Shown here one piece after another: positions 27,524-36,026 of a stretch of 64,000 nt of DNA. Both the position numbers and the translations under genes were made by a program. The stretch comes from an uncultured Roseburia sp. (GTDB lineage: Bacteria > Bacillota > Clostridia > Lachnospirales > Lachnospiraceae), in the NCBI GenBank assembly GCA_900548205.1, contig URJS01000001.1:56231-120230 (forward strand), read 5' to 3'. Positions within the stretch are counted from its first letter, which is position 1; each line of letters begins with the position of its first letter. The notes beneath the pieces are model-generated. The model was not told where the DNA came from. It did not search any database and saw only the letters and a list, made by a program, of their open reading frames with translations.

Positions 27524-29365
27524 ATGCCATCTACATTTTTTGGATTAAATATTGCATCGTCGGGCATGAGCGCTTATCAGGTGGCGTTAAATACGACGGC
27601 GAACAACATATCAAATCTGCGTACGCCGGGGTACACGAGGCAGCAGGCGAACCGCGTGGCGTCGGATGCGCTCCGCGTACATGCAAAATACGGAAGTGTC
27701 GGTACGGGAGTGACGACAGTTTCGATCAAGCAGGTGCGGAACTTTTACTTTGATACGAAATACTGGCAGAATCAGTCTTCGGTCGGTCTTTTTGATACAA
27801 GACTTGGATATTTGTCACAGATTGAGGATTATTTTATTGATGATGCATCATCCAAAGGCTTTTCAACCATACTGAATACAATGTTTAATGATTTGGATAC
27901 CTTAAAAAGTCATGCATCGGATATAGATGTCCGTAAGCAGTTCATTGGAAGCTCTCAGAATCTTGCGACATATTTTAATAGTCTGTCAACGGGATTAAGC
28001 TCCCTGCAGACGACCACGAATGAGGAGATCAAGGCAACGGTCATGAATATCAATGCGATCGCGGAAAAGATCGCAACCTTAAATGATCAGATCAATACGC
28101 TTGAGATACAGGGTGGTTATGCGAATGAGCTACGTGACCAGAGAGCGCTTTTGATCGACGAGCTTTCGGCAATCGTACCGACTGAGGTTGAGGAGATCCC
28201 TGTCAGAAATTCCAACGATCCTGATATGCCGTTGGGCGCTAACTATTATACGGTAAAAATCGGCGGACAGGTGCTCGTCAGCACGAAAGACTACAATCAG
28301 TTGCAGTGTGTAGCGCGTGAGGAAAAGGTCAACCAGTCGGATATCGAGGGACTTTACGATATTAAGTGGGAAAAGACAGGCAATACCTTTAATGCAGGCG
28401 CGAGCTCCATGTCAGGCTCTCTCAAGGCGTTATTTGATATCCGGGACGGGAATAACGGGGAGAACTTCAAGGGTACAACGCAGGTCATTGGCGGAAAGCA
28501 GATTAAGGTGACGAATCCTTCGATCACATCGATCGAGGCGCTGACGCTTCCCGAAAGCGGGATGCTTACCATTAACGGAAAGCAATACAGCTATTCGAGT
28601 TTTAGTTTTGAACAGGATAAGGACGGAAGCATTACATCTTATACGTTTGAACTGAAAGAAACCTTAAGCGTGCAGGAGCAGGGCAAGGTGGACGGCAGAA
28701 CGGCATCTGTCGGAACATCTGTTGACTCTATGGGTATTCCGTACTATATGGCGCAGATGAACCAGTTTCTGCGCAGCTTTGCAAAGGCATATAATGACAT
28801 TCATCATACCGGTGTGGATTTGGATGGCAATAAGACAGATAATTACGCATTCTTTACGGGAAAAGACCCTGTGACAGGTAAGGAATATAAATTTGATGGT
28901 TTAGATGCGAATGGAAAACCAGGAACGGGCTCTGGTGTAGACAGTTATTACAAGCTGACAGCATCGAATATCTGTGTATCTGACATCTGTAAGGATGATC
29001 CGAGAAAGCTGTCTACAACGACGGATATTGCGGGGGAACATGGTCCTGATGCTTATGAGCTGGTTGAAAAGCTTGCGAAGTTAAAGAGTGAAGTGAAGCT
29101 TTATCGCGGAGGTACGGCAGACGGCTTTTTAAAGTGTATGATTTCCGATATTTCCATTGATACACAGGAGAGCGAGATATTTGCAAAGAATTTCCAGAAT
29201 ATTGGAAAAACGATTGAAAATCAGCGTGCCTCTGTCTCCGGTGTAGATGAGGATGAGGAAGCATTGGATCTGATCAAGTTCCAGAACGCTTACAATTTAT
29301 CATCGAAAATGGTTTCTGTCATGTCTGAGATTTATGACAGGCTGATCCTGCAGACAGGTGTATAG
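27524..29365 (+). CDS. flgK: Hook-associated protein FlgK, second copy
   Basis: A 613-residue FlgK-family protein: N-terminal SSGMSAYQVALNTTANNIS with PGYTRQ, and C-terminal KFQNAYNLSSKMVSVMSEI. The ends align with the preceding FlgK, while the centre diverges. Tandem flgK genes are known in Lachnospiraceae; whether the two proteins form successive rings of the junction or replace each other is unknown. Cotranscription with flgM-flgN-flgK is indicated by short gaps and no terminator. Confidence 0.9.
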   Translation: MPSTFFGLNIASSGMSAYQVALNTTANNISNLRTPGYTRQQANRVASDALRVHAKYGSVGTGVTTVSIKQVRNFYFDTKYWQNQSSVGLFDTRLGYLSQIEDYFIDDASSKGFSTILNTMFNDLDTLKSHASDIDVRKQFIGSSQNLATYFNSLSTGLSSLQTTTNEEIKATVMNINAIAEKIATLNDQINTLEIQGGYANELRDQRALLIDELSAIVPTEVEEIPVRNSNDPDMPLGANYYTVKIGGQVLVSTKDYNQLQCVAREEKVNQSDIEGLYDIKWEKTGNTFNAGASSMSGSLKALFDIRDGNNGENFKGTTQVIGGKQIKVTNPSITSIEALTLPESGMLTINGKQYSYSSFSFEQDKDGSITSYTFELKETLSVQEQGKVDGRTASVGTSVDSMGIPYYMAQMNQFLRSFAKAYNDIHHTGVDLDGNKTDNYAFFTGKDPVTGKEYKFDGLDANGKPGTGSGVDSYYKLTASNICVSDICKDDPRKLSTTTDIAGEHGPDAYELVEKLAKLKSEVKLYRGGTADGFLKCMISDISIDTQESEIFAKNFQNIGKTIENQRASVSGVDEDEEALDLIKFQNAYNLSSKMVSVMSEIYDRLILQTGV

Positions 29366-29375
29366 GAGGAGAACA

Positions 29376-30938
29376 ATGCGTATCACAAATAACATGATGT
29401 TAAATAATTCCATGAACAATATCAATGGAAATAAAATAAATGTCAACAATATGAATAATCAGATGTCTTCTCAGAAGAAGATCCAAAGACCTTCGGAGAA
29501 TCCGGTCATTGCAATCCGTTCCCTGCGTCTGCGCAGCGATTTGAGCGAGATTGATCAGTATTATGAGAATAATATTCCCGATGCGGAGTCATGGCTCGAT
29601 GTTACGGGAACAGCGATCAAAAATATGAATTCGATCCTTACAGACATCAGAGAGCTTTGCATCCGCGGTGCCCAGGATTCCCTGACCGCAGACGACCGAA
29701 ATACGATTTTGACACAGCTTGAGAAGCTGCGCGATCAGGTTTATGCGGAGGGAAATGCAGAATATGCAGGACGTACCGTATTTACCGGCTACCATACAGA
29801 TAAGAAGCTGACCTTTACGGAAAATGAGAAGAATACTTCCTATGATATTACACAGTCGTTTGGCTTTGGAAATATTGAGGAGCATCGCTATTACAGTGGT
29901 GACGTAAAGGTTCCGGCAACAAAGGATGAAGTGCAGAAGAATCCGATTCAGGACCCGAAGGAAGCGACGTTTGACAGAATTCGCTTCGGTTATGAAGGGA
30001 TTGACGGGATTAAGGATAAAAATGGAAATCTTCTGGACGCAAACGGTGCTAACGGTGCGATAAGCTATACAAAGGCAGACGGAAAAACTGCTGATGTAAA
30101 TGTTACTGTCTACGATACCTTTGAGGATTGGGCAAAGGCAAACAATGGTGAGTACAAGATTCCAGAGCAAAATGGTCAGCAAAACGCAGTCTTTATCAAA
30201 GAGTCGGGTGAGATGATCCTCGGTAAAAATGCTTCTGATGAAATGCGCAAGGGTAAGGCGACCTTGAATGTCGATTACACAAAGACAGGGTTTGATAAAG
30301 GTGAGCTGCGTCCAGAGTATTATTATAACTGTACGAATAAGACAGACGCTCAAAATCCGGTTCAGTATGTGAAGTATGACAAGAACGGTAAGGAGATAGA
30401 GCAGAATATTGATTACATCGTATCTGCCGGTCAGTCACTGACAGTGAATACGGCTGCCTCCGATGTGTTCGATTCCTCGCTGTACAGGGATATTGATGAA
30501 ATGATCGAGGCGGTGCGCGGTGCGCAGGAAGCCAATGATAAGGTCACAAAGATCAAGGATATGATGAAGCAGGAGCAGTATTCCGATGACGCATCACAGA
30601 AGAAGCTGGCAGAATGGTTAAAGGCAGCCGAGAAGGAGTGTGATTATGCAGACGATAATATGCAGAAGCTTTATAACAGCTATATCGGACACTGCGATAA
30701 ATATCTGCAAAAGGTGAATCTTGCCAATACGGATCTGGGAAGCAAGGGACAGAGTCTGGAGTTGACAAAGAGTCGTATGTCAAGTCAGCAGACAACGGTA
30801 GAAACCTTAACCTCCAGAAATGAAAACAGGGATCTTTCCGATATTATCATTGACTATACGGCGGCATACGGCGCCTATGAGGCGTCTCTTCAGGCGGCAG
30901 CCAAGGTAAATCAGAATACATTACTGAATTTTATTTAA
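29376..30938 (+). CDS. flgL: Hook-associated protein 3 FlgL
   Basis: A 520-residue junction protein linking FlgK to the filament. ATG 29376 follows TAGGAGGA and gives MRITNNMMLNNSMNNI, the usual FlgL start; the 6 codons before it overlap flgK. The flagellin-like N-terminal helix (QKKIQRPSENPVIAIRSLRLRS) and C-terminus (AAYGAYEASLQAAAKVNQ) are conserved. It is longer than enterobacterial FlgL (about 315 residues) because of a large variable middle region. Confidence 0.9.
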   Translation: MRITNNMMLNNSMNNINGNKINVNNMNNQMSSQKKIQRPSENPVIAIRSLRLRSDLSEIDQYYENNIPDAESWLDVTGTAIKNMNSILTDIRELCIRGAQDSLTADDRNTILTQLEKLRDQVYAEGNAEYAGRTVFTGYHTDKKLTFTENEKNTSYDITQSFGFGNIEEHRYYSGDVKVPATKDEVQKNPIQDPKEATFDRIRFGYEGIDGIKDKNGNLLDANGANGAISYTKADGKTADVNVTVYDTFEDWAKANNGEYKIPEQNGQQNAVFIKESGEMILGKNASDEMRKGKATLNVDYTKTGFDKGELRPEYYYNCTNKTDAQNPVQYVKYDKNGKEIEQNIDYIVSAGQSLTVNTAASDVFDSSLYRDIDEMIEAVRGAQEANDKVTKIKDMMKQEQYSDDASQKKLAEWLKAAEKECDYADDNMQKLYNSYIGHCDKYLQKVNLANTDLGSKGQSLELTKSRMSSQQTTVETLTSRNENRDLSDIIIDYTAAYGAYEASLQAAAKVNQNTLLNFI

Positions 30939-30950
30939 GGAGAAGGTCAG

Positions 30951-31409
30951 ATGAAAGCAGATACCAGACTTTTTGGTGAGATAGACATTGCGGAGGATAA
31001 GATCATCACGTTGGAGAATGGGATGATCGGACTGCCGGAATATCAGACATTTGCCCTCATTTTTGATGAGGCTTCAGAGAAGAAGGCTTCTGTCATGTGG
31101 CTTCAGTCAATGGACGACCCCCAGACGGCATTCCCTGTGATGCAGCCGAACCTGGTAAAAGAGGATTATAATCCGACCGTAAACGACGAAATGCTCTCGC
31201 CGCTTGGTGCGCTGACAGACGAGAATACATATATATTGGTGACATTGACCGCGCGGCCGGACATAACGCAGACGTCTGTCAACCTGAAAGCGCCGATCAT
31301 CATCAATACAGACACAAAAAAGGGCTGCCAGATCATCATTGACGGAGATTATCCGGTCAAATACAGAATCTATGAGGCGGCAAAGGGAAAAAAGAAAGCG
31401 GAGGTCTGA
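30951..31409 (+). CDS. fliW: Flagellar assembly factor FliW
   Basis: A 152-residue cytoplasmic protein. It binds free flagellin, and when released it binds CsrA and relieves repression of flagellin translation. Conserved segments are GMIGLPEY near residue 24, the acidic middle, and NLKAPIIIN. An AAGGAG site precedes the ATG. It lies 3 bases from csrA, as in Bacillus, so the partner-switch module is complete together with flagellin at 34781. Confidence 0.95.
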   Translation: MKADTRLFGEIDIAEDKIITLENGMIGLPEYQTFALIFDEASEKKASVMWLQSMDDPQTAFPVMQPNLVKEDYNPTVNDEMLSPLGALTDENTYILVTLTARPDITQTSVNLKAPIIINTDTKKGCQIIIDGDYPVKYRIYEAAKGKKKAEV

Positions 31410-31412
31410 CAG

Positions 31413-31628
31413 ATGCTGGCACTGACAAGAAAAAAAGGCGAATCTCTGGTCATCAATCATAACATTGAGATTACGCTACTTGAGATTCGGGGAGATCAGG
31501 TGAAGATCGGGATCACGGCGCCAAAGGAGGTGCCGGTTTACCGTAAGGAGGTCTATATCCAGATTGAGGAGGAGAACCAGGCGGCTCTGAATGCGGAAGC
31601 AGTGGAGGCACTTAAGAATCTTTTCTGA
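31413..31628 (+). CDS. csrA: Translational regulator CsrA
   Basis: A 71-residue RNA-binding protein. It starts MLALTRKKGESLVI and has GDQVKIGITAPKEVPVYRKEV, the classic CsrA core containing the RNA-binding strand and the conserved Arg. It binds GGA motifs in hairpin loops near ribosome sites. The flagellin leader has such a hairpin at 34740-34755 and an AAGGAGG site beyond it. It forms a unit with fliW upstream. Confidence 0.96.
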   Translation: MLALTRKKGESLVINHNIEITLLEIRGDQVKIGITAPKEVPVYRKEVYIQIEEENQAALNAEAVEALKNLF

Positions 31629-31635
31629 AAACGGT

Positions 31636-31662
31636 TAATAAAAGAGCGGGTTTCGCCGATAT
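31636..31662 (+). promoter_or_regulatory. Sigma28-type promoter before flaG
   Basis: TAAT (31636-31639), 15 bases, then a perfect GCCGATAT (31655-31662). It starts immediately after the csrA stop, giving flaG-fliD-fliS a second sigma28-dependent start. Confidence 0.75.
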
Positions 31663-31717
31663 ATGACATAGAAAAGATGACGCTCAAATATCAAATATCA
31701 CACGGAGGTGGTAAGCA

Positions 31718-32095
31718 ATGGGAATTGAAAAAGTAGCAGGAAGCAGCGCAGTGCCGTATCAGGGAAGTGCGGCAGCGCCCGGAATAGAAGCGCCGGCAGC
31801 GCCGGGAGTAGAAGCGCCAAAGCCGGTTGCCGATGCAGGAACAGAGGATGCGGGAAGACGTGCAGAGGAATTGATGAATCATAAGCAGCTTAAGAATGCA
31901 GTGAGTGATTTAAATAAGCAGCTCAAAAATACTGAGGCTGTTTTTGGGGTTCATGACAAGACAAATCGCATCACCATTAAGATCGTTGACAGGACGACAA
32001 AAGAGGTGCTCAAAGAGTATCCGCCGGAGCAGACCTTAGACATCATTGCAAAGGTCTGGGAGATTGCGGGACTCCTTGTGGATAAGAAATTATAA
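31718..32095 (+). CDS. flaG: FlaG family flagellar protein
   Basis: A 125-residue protein. Residues 8-45 are a Pro/Ala-rich linker with a short internal repeat (APGIEAPA, then APGVEAP). The C-terminal 80 residues match FlaG: LNKQLKNTEAVFGVHDKTNR, then VLKEYPPEQTLDIIAKVWE. FlaG is known to affect filament length in other bacteria, and its fold is related to flagellin regions. An ACGGAGG site precedes the ATG, and fliD follows after 36 bases. Confidence 0.85.
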   Translation: MGIEKVAGSSAVPYQGSAAAPGIEAPAAPGVEAPKPVADAGTEDAGRRAEELMNHKQLKNAVSDLNKQLKNTEAVFGVHDKTNRITIKIVDRTTKEVLKEYPPEQTLDIIAKVWEIAGLLVDKKL

Positions 32096-32131
32096 GCACG
32101 TTTACAAAATCAGGAAAGGAAGGAATAACAT

Positions 32132-33625
32132 ATGCCAATTCGTATTACAGGATTAAATTCAGGTCTGGATACCGAAGCGATCATATCGGCGCTGGTATCT
32201 TCGTATGATTACAAAACAGAGAAGTATAAGAAAGCACAGACAAAGCTTTCCTGGAAGCAGGAGAAGTGGAAAGACTTAAATTCAAAGATTTATAGTTTTT
32301 ATAATGCAGTCGGAAATCTGCGTTTCAGTAATGCGTATGATTTAAAGACGACCACCAGCTCCGACAGCAGTAAGGTGACAGTCAGTGCGGGAAGCAATGC
32401 GCCGAACGGTACGCAGAAGCTGAATGTGCTTCAAGTTGCACAGGCAAGCTCCATGACGGGTGGAAAGCTCACAAGAACTGATAGCAAGTCGGTAACAGGT
32501 TCTACAAAGTTGTCGGAGCTTGGCTATAGCAGCGGAGCCACTGAAATAAAGGTAACCGTGGGGGGTAAGGAACAAAAGATTCAAGTAACTGGTGAGACAA
32601 CGGTCGATCAGTTTGTTGGTCAGTTAAAGGATAAAGGTCTTAATGTCAACTTTGATGAAAAAAACCAGCGTATTTTTGTAAATGCAAAAGAGACCGGAAG
32701 CGCAGGCGACTTTAAGATAGAGGATGCAAGCGGAAAAAATGTTTTGGATGTGTTGGGGCTTAGTACGAGTAAAGCCACGATGGTAAAAGGGCAGGATGCT
32801 AGGATTAAGCTGAATGGCGTGGAATATACCAGTTCATCGAATTCATTTTCTATCAATGGATTAAATCTTACCGTACAGGGTGTGACCGGTGACGGAGACA
32901 ATAACGCAGTTACAATCACAACGAATACGGATACACAGGGAATTTACGATAAGGTGAAGGATTTCCTGACCCAGTACAATTCTCTGATCAACGAGATGAC
33001 ATCGCTTTTCAATGCGCCTACGGCAAAGGGATATGAGCCGTTGTCAGAAGAAGAAAAGAAAGCAATGTCTGAGAAAGAGGTGGAACAGTGGGAGCAGAAG
33101 ATCAAGGATTCCCTGCTTCGTCGCGATGACAGCTTGGAGAGCGTGCTTAGCGCGATGACATCTTCCATGAGTCAGGGTGTCGAGATTGACGGTAAGAAGT
33201 ATTATCTGTCCAGCTTTGGTATCAATACGATGAGTTATCTGAACGCACCTGCTAATCAGCAGAATGCGTACCACATTGATGGGGATCCGGATGATGCTAC
33301 ATCAGCGGGAAAGCCGGATAAGCTGATGGCAGCGATCAATTCTGATCCTGATGCGGTGGTAGGTTTTATGCAGAAAATGGCGGAAAATCTGTACAACGCG
33401 ATTGATGAGAAGATGAAGTCCACAAGCTTAAGAAGTGCTTATACAGTCTACAATGATAAAGAGATGGCTTCGGAGTACAGCGATTACACAAGCATCATTA
33501 AGAAGTGGGAGGAGCGTCTGCAAAGGCAAGAGGACTATTATTATAAAAAGTTTGCGGCAATGGAAAGCGCATTGTCGAAGATCAACAGTCAGGCAGGAGC
33601 TTTTGGAAACATGCTTGGAGGCTGA
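32132..33625 (+). CDS. fliD: Filament cap FliD (hook-associated protein 2)
   Basis: A 497-residue cap protein that folds flagellin subunits at the filament tip. The N-terminus RITGLNSGLDTEAII is the FliD hallmark, the middle has VLQVAQASSMTGG, and the C-terminus has the YYKKFAAMESALSKIN pattern. The ATG is preceded by GGAAAGGAAGG. It lies next to fliS, as in most Firmicutes. A distant second FliD-like protein is encoded at 58468-59766. Confidence 0.92.
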   Translation: MPIRITGLNSGLDTEAIISALVSSYDYKTEKYKKAQTKLSWKQEKWKDLNSKIYSFYNAVGNLRFSNAYDLKTTTSSDSSKVTVSAGSNAPNGTQKLNVLQVAQASSMTGGKLTRTDSKSVTGSTKLSELGYSSGATEIKVTVGGKEQKIQVTGETTVDQFVGQLKDKGLNVNFDEKNQRIFVNAKETGSAGDFKIEDASGKNVLDVLGLSTSKATMVKGQDARIKLNGVEYTSSSNSFSINGLNLTVQGVTGDGDNNAVTITTNTDTQGIYDKVKDFLTQYNSLINEMTSLFNAPTAKGYEPLSEEEKKAMSEKEVEQWEQKIKDSLLRRDDSLESVLSAMTSSMSQGVEIDGKKYYLSSFGINTMSYLNAPANQQNAYHIDGDPDDATSAGKPDKLMAAINSDPDAVVGFMQKMAENLYNAIDEKMKSTSLRSAYTVYNDKEMASEYSDYTSIIKKWEERLQRQEDYYYKKFAAMESALSKINSQAGAFGNMLGG

Positions 33626-33643
33626 TAAACACAATATTTTATT

Positions 33644-33679
33644 TTTAGCACACCTGTCAAAATATGCAGGTGTGCTAAA
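33644..33679 (+). other. Intercistronic hairpin between fliD and fliS
   Basis: TTTAGCACACCTG pairs perfectly with CAGGTGTGCTAAA (13 bp, 10-base loop). No U-run follows, so it is more likely an RNA processing or stability element than a full terminator. Confidence 0.6.
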
Positions 33680-33706
33680 GTTGTTGAAAAACATGGAGGA
33701 TAAAGA

Positions 33707-34090
33707 ATGCTAGCGAATCAGGGATATGCGGCGTATGCCAATAATAAAATAATGACAGCATCACCGGCGGATCTTACACTTATGCTGTATGAGGGGGCGA
33801 TCAAATTCTGTAATCTTGCACTCGATGGGGTTGCAGAGAAGGATATTCCGAAAGCACACAAGAATATTATGAAGGTGGAGCGCATTATCGAGGAGTTTCA
33901 GATCACCTTGGATCATAAATATCCTGTTGCGGAGGATTTTGACAACGTGTATTCTTATCTGATGATGCGTTTGCGCGAGGCAAATGTGAAGAAGGACAGT
34001 GAGATCCTTGAGGAGGTGCTTGGGCATCTCCGTACGATGCGCGATACATGGAAAGAGGTTATGCGGTTGGCAAAATCGGAGAAGAATTAA
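33707..34090 (+). CDS. fliS: Flagellin export chaperone FliS
   Basis: A 127-residue helical chaperone that binds the flagellin C-terminus before export. The motif YANNKIMTASPADLTLMLYEG at the N-terminus is diagnostic, and LMMRLREANVKKD is in the expected place. ATGGAGG precedes the ATG. It is cotranscribed with fliD and the following small gene. Confidence 0.95.
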   Translation: MLANQGYAAYANNKIMTASPADLTLMLYEGAIKFCNLALDGVAEKDIPKAHKNIMKVERIIEEFQITLDHKYPVAEDFDNVYSYLMMRLREANVKKDSEILEEVLGHLRTMRDTWKEVMRLAKSEKN

Positions 34091-34111
34091 GAGGATGCCG
34101 AGGGAGTGTTT

Positions 34112-34591
34112 ATGGAAAAGAATCAATATATTCCGGTTATGATCCAGAGCTTAAAGAAGAAAAACGAGATATTGGATGTCATTATAAGCCTAAATCAGCA
34201 GCAGCGGGAGGAATTGGAAAATCCCGCATTAGATCCGGATGACTTTGACCTGACTGTCGAGAAGAAGGCAAAGCAGATCGAGGAGCTGGAGCGGCTGGAT
34301 GCCGGATTCGGGGAGCTCTTTGAGCGTGTGCGGGGAGAATTAAACGGTAATCGGCAGACATATTGCGAGGAGATTGCCACAATGCAGGAACTGATCCGCT
34401 TGCTGACGGGAAAAAGCGCAGATATCCGTGCGCAGGAGCAGCGTAATAAGGAGCTGATGACCCGCAAATTTGCAGCGGTGCGTAAGCAGGTCAAAGAAGT
34501 CAGAAAGAGTCAAAAGATCGTCAATCAGTATTATAAAAATATGATGAAAACAGTGTATATCGAGCCGCAGTTTACGGACAAAAAGAAATAA
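34112..34591 (+). CDS. Small coiled-coil flagellar protein, FliT/FlgN-like position
   Basis: A 159-residue, highly charged helical protein (many Glu, Gln and Lys heptads). It is likely a chaperone or assembly protein, since fliS is usually followed by fliT or a FlgN-like gene, but I see no diagnostic FliT motif. ATG 34112 is preferred over GTG 34106 because GAGGGAG lies 6 bases before it. The last residues (EPQFTDKKK) look disordered. Confidence 0.6.
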   Translation: MEKNQYIPVMIQSLKKKNEILDVIISLNQQQREELENPALDPDDFDLTVEKKAKQIEELERLDAGFGELFERVRGELNGNRQTYCEEIATMQELIRLLTGKSADIRAQEQRNKELMTRKFAAVRKQVKEVRKSQKIVNQYYKNMMKTVYIEPQFTDKKK

Positions 34592-34615
34592 AAAGAAAAA
34601 ATTTTATTTTTCCTA

Positions 34616-34642
34616 TAAAGTATCGGACAAACCGGCCGATAT
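34616..34642 (+). promoter_or_regulatory. Perfect sigma28 promoter of flagellin
   Basis: TAAA (34616-34619), 15 bases, then GCCGATAT (34635-34642), an exact match to the sigma-D consensus. It predicts an untranslated leader of about 130 bases before the flagellin ATG. Confidence 0.92.
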
Positions 34643-34739
34643 ATACTATAAGTAAACAAGATTATCATTGTTACTTGCGGTTTGTGACCTAACGGAGCGT
34701 ACGGCCGGAGATGGTACAGATCGGATTACAACAACTTTT

Positions 34740-34771
34740 GCAGCATGGATGCTGCAGTAAATTCAAGGAGG
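34740..34771 (+). promoter_or_regulatory. CsrA-type hairpin and ribosome site in the flagellin leader
   Basis: GCAGCA (34740-34745) pairs with TGCTGC (34750-34755), presenting TGGA in the loop, so GGA is exposed as CsrA prefers. The next GGA is inside the ribosome site AAGGAGG at 34765-34771, 9 bases before the ATG. Two GGA sites at this spacing resemble the Bacillus hag leader, where CsrA bound to both blocks ribosome entry until FliW removes it. Binding is inferred. Confidence 0.75.
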
Positions 34772-34780
34772 AAAATTATT

Positions 34781-35608
34781 ATGGTAATTCAGCACAATCT
34801 TACAGCAATGAACTCTAACAGAATGTTAGGTATCACAACAAAGCAGCAGGCAAAGCAGTCTGAGCAGTTGGCTTCCGGTTACAGAATCAACCGTGCAGCT
34901 GATGATGCAGCAGGCTTGACAATTTCTGAGAAGATGAGAAGCCAGATTCGTGGATTGAACAGATCATCCGCAAATGCACAGGACGGTGTTTCCTTAATTC
35001 AGGTGGCTGAGGGTGCGTTAAACGAGGCTCACTCTATCTTACAGAGAATGAACGAGCTTGCAACGCAGGCAGCAAATGATACCAATACATCTGCTGACAG
35101 AGTTGCTATTCAGAAAGAAATTGATGCTCTTACCAAGGAGTTGGATCGTATTTCTTCTACAACCCAGTACAACACGATGAACGTGTTGAATGGAACTTTT
35201 ACGAAAAAGCAGCTTCAGGTAGGTGCGTTAAAGGGTCAGACTATTACCATTAATATCAAGTCTATGAGTGCAGCTTCCCTCGGTATCAAAGTAGGTAATG
35301 GTGCAAACAATACTGTATCAACAAATAAGAGTGCAGGTGTCGCTATGGATACATTCCAGAAGGCTATTTCTAGAGTATCCGGCATGCGTTCTGATCTTGG
35401 TGCTATCCAGAACAGATTAGAGCATACGATTGCAAACTTAGATAACGTTACTGAGAATACACAGGCTGCAGAGTCTCGTCTGCGTGATACAGATATGGCT
35501 TCTGCTATGGTTGACTACAGCAAGAACAATATCCTTGCTCAGGCAGGTCAGTCCATGCTTGCACAGGCAAATGCATCTAAGCAGGGAATCCTTACATTAT
35601 TACAGTAA
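34781..35608 (+). CDS. hag: Flagellin
   Basis: A short flagellin of 275 residues consisting mostly of the conserved D0/D1 helices. The N-terminus has QHNLTAMNSNRMLG and ASGYRINRAADDAAGL. The segment LQRMNELATQAAN (from residue 87) corresponds to the TLR5-binding region of flagellins. The C-terminus has the SRLRDTDMASAMVDYSK segment and a final LLQ. The variable centre is only about 60 residues and rich in Ser, Thr and Asn, giving candidate O-glycosylation sites for the Maf enzymes encoded next. ATG 34781 is set by AAGGAGG and the MVIQHN start. It has its own sigma28 promoter and a strong terminator. Confidence 0.97.
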   Translation: MVIQHNLTAMNSNRMLGITTKQQAKQSEQLASGYRINRAADDAAGLTISEKMRSQIRGLNRSSANAQDGVSLIQVAEGALNEAHSILQRMNELATQAANDTNTSADRVAIQKEIDALTKELDRISSTTQYNTMNVLNGTFTKKQLQVGALKGQTITINIKSMSAASLGIKVGNGANNTVSTNKSAGVAMDTFQKAISRVSGMRSDLGAIQNRLEHTIANLDNVTENTQAAESRLRDTDMASAMVDYSKNNILAQAGQSMLAQANASKQGILTLLQ

Positions 35609-35640
35609 TCAGAGCGTAGCTTAGTGAGAAAATTAAAAAA

Positions 35641-35673
35641 TAAAGTCGACAGTACTGTCGACTTTATTTTTTT
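35641..35673 (+). terminator. Flagellin terminator
   Basis: A 26-base perfect palindrome (TAAAGTCGACAGT and its complement) followed by seven T residues after TA. Strong Rho-independent terminator. Confidence 0.95.
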
Positions 35674-35696
35674 GAAGAAAGCATGGGGTAGGGAAA

Positions 35697-36026
35697 GTGA
35701 CAGAACAGATACAAAAGGCAGAAAGTTTATTGGAGAAGCTGCAGAAAGTGATCTTGGAGCTGCGCCAGAATCAGGAGCATGCAGTGGCGCATACGACGGA
35801 AATGCTGCCGGAGCTGGTGCAGATTTTTCAGGCACTGCTTGCAATGGCAGAAACTCAGAAAGAAGATGTGGAGATACCGACAGATATTCTGCTGCAGCAG
35901 CTGGAGAATTTTGAGCAGTTCTATAGGCAGGGAGATATTGTGCAGCTGGCAGATACGCTGCAGTATGAGATGAAAGAAACGGTTTCCTTTTATCTTGAAA
36001 TTTTAAAAAGTATGGAGCAGAAATAG
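35697..36026 (+). CDS. Small helical protein between flagellin and Maf
   Basis: A 109-residue acidic, Leu/Glu/Gln-rich protein, predicted all-helical, with no signal or membrane segment. The start is GTG 35697 with GGGGTAGGG upstream. It ends one base before the ATG of the Maf gene, so the two are almost certainly coupled. No family recognised; a partner or chaperone for Maf is a reasonable guess from position only. Confidence 0.6.
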   Translation: MTEQIQKAESLLEKLQKVILELRQNQEHAVAHTTEMLPELVQIFQALLAMAETQKEDVEIPTDILLQQLENFEQFYRQGDIVQLADTLQYEMKETVSFYLEILKSMEQK

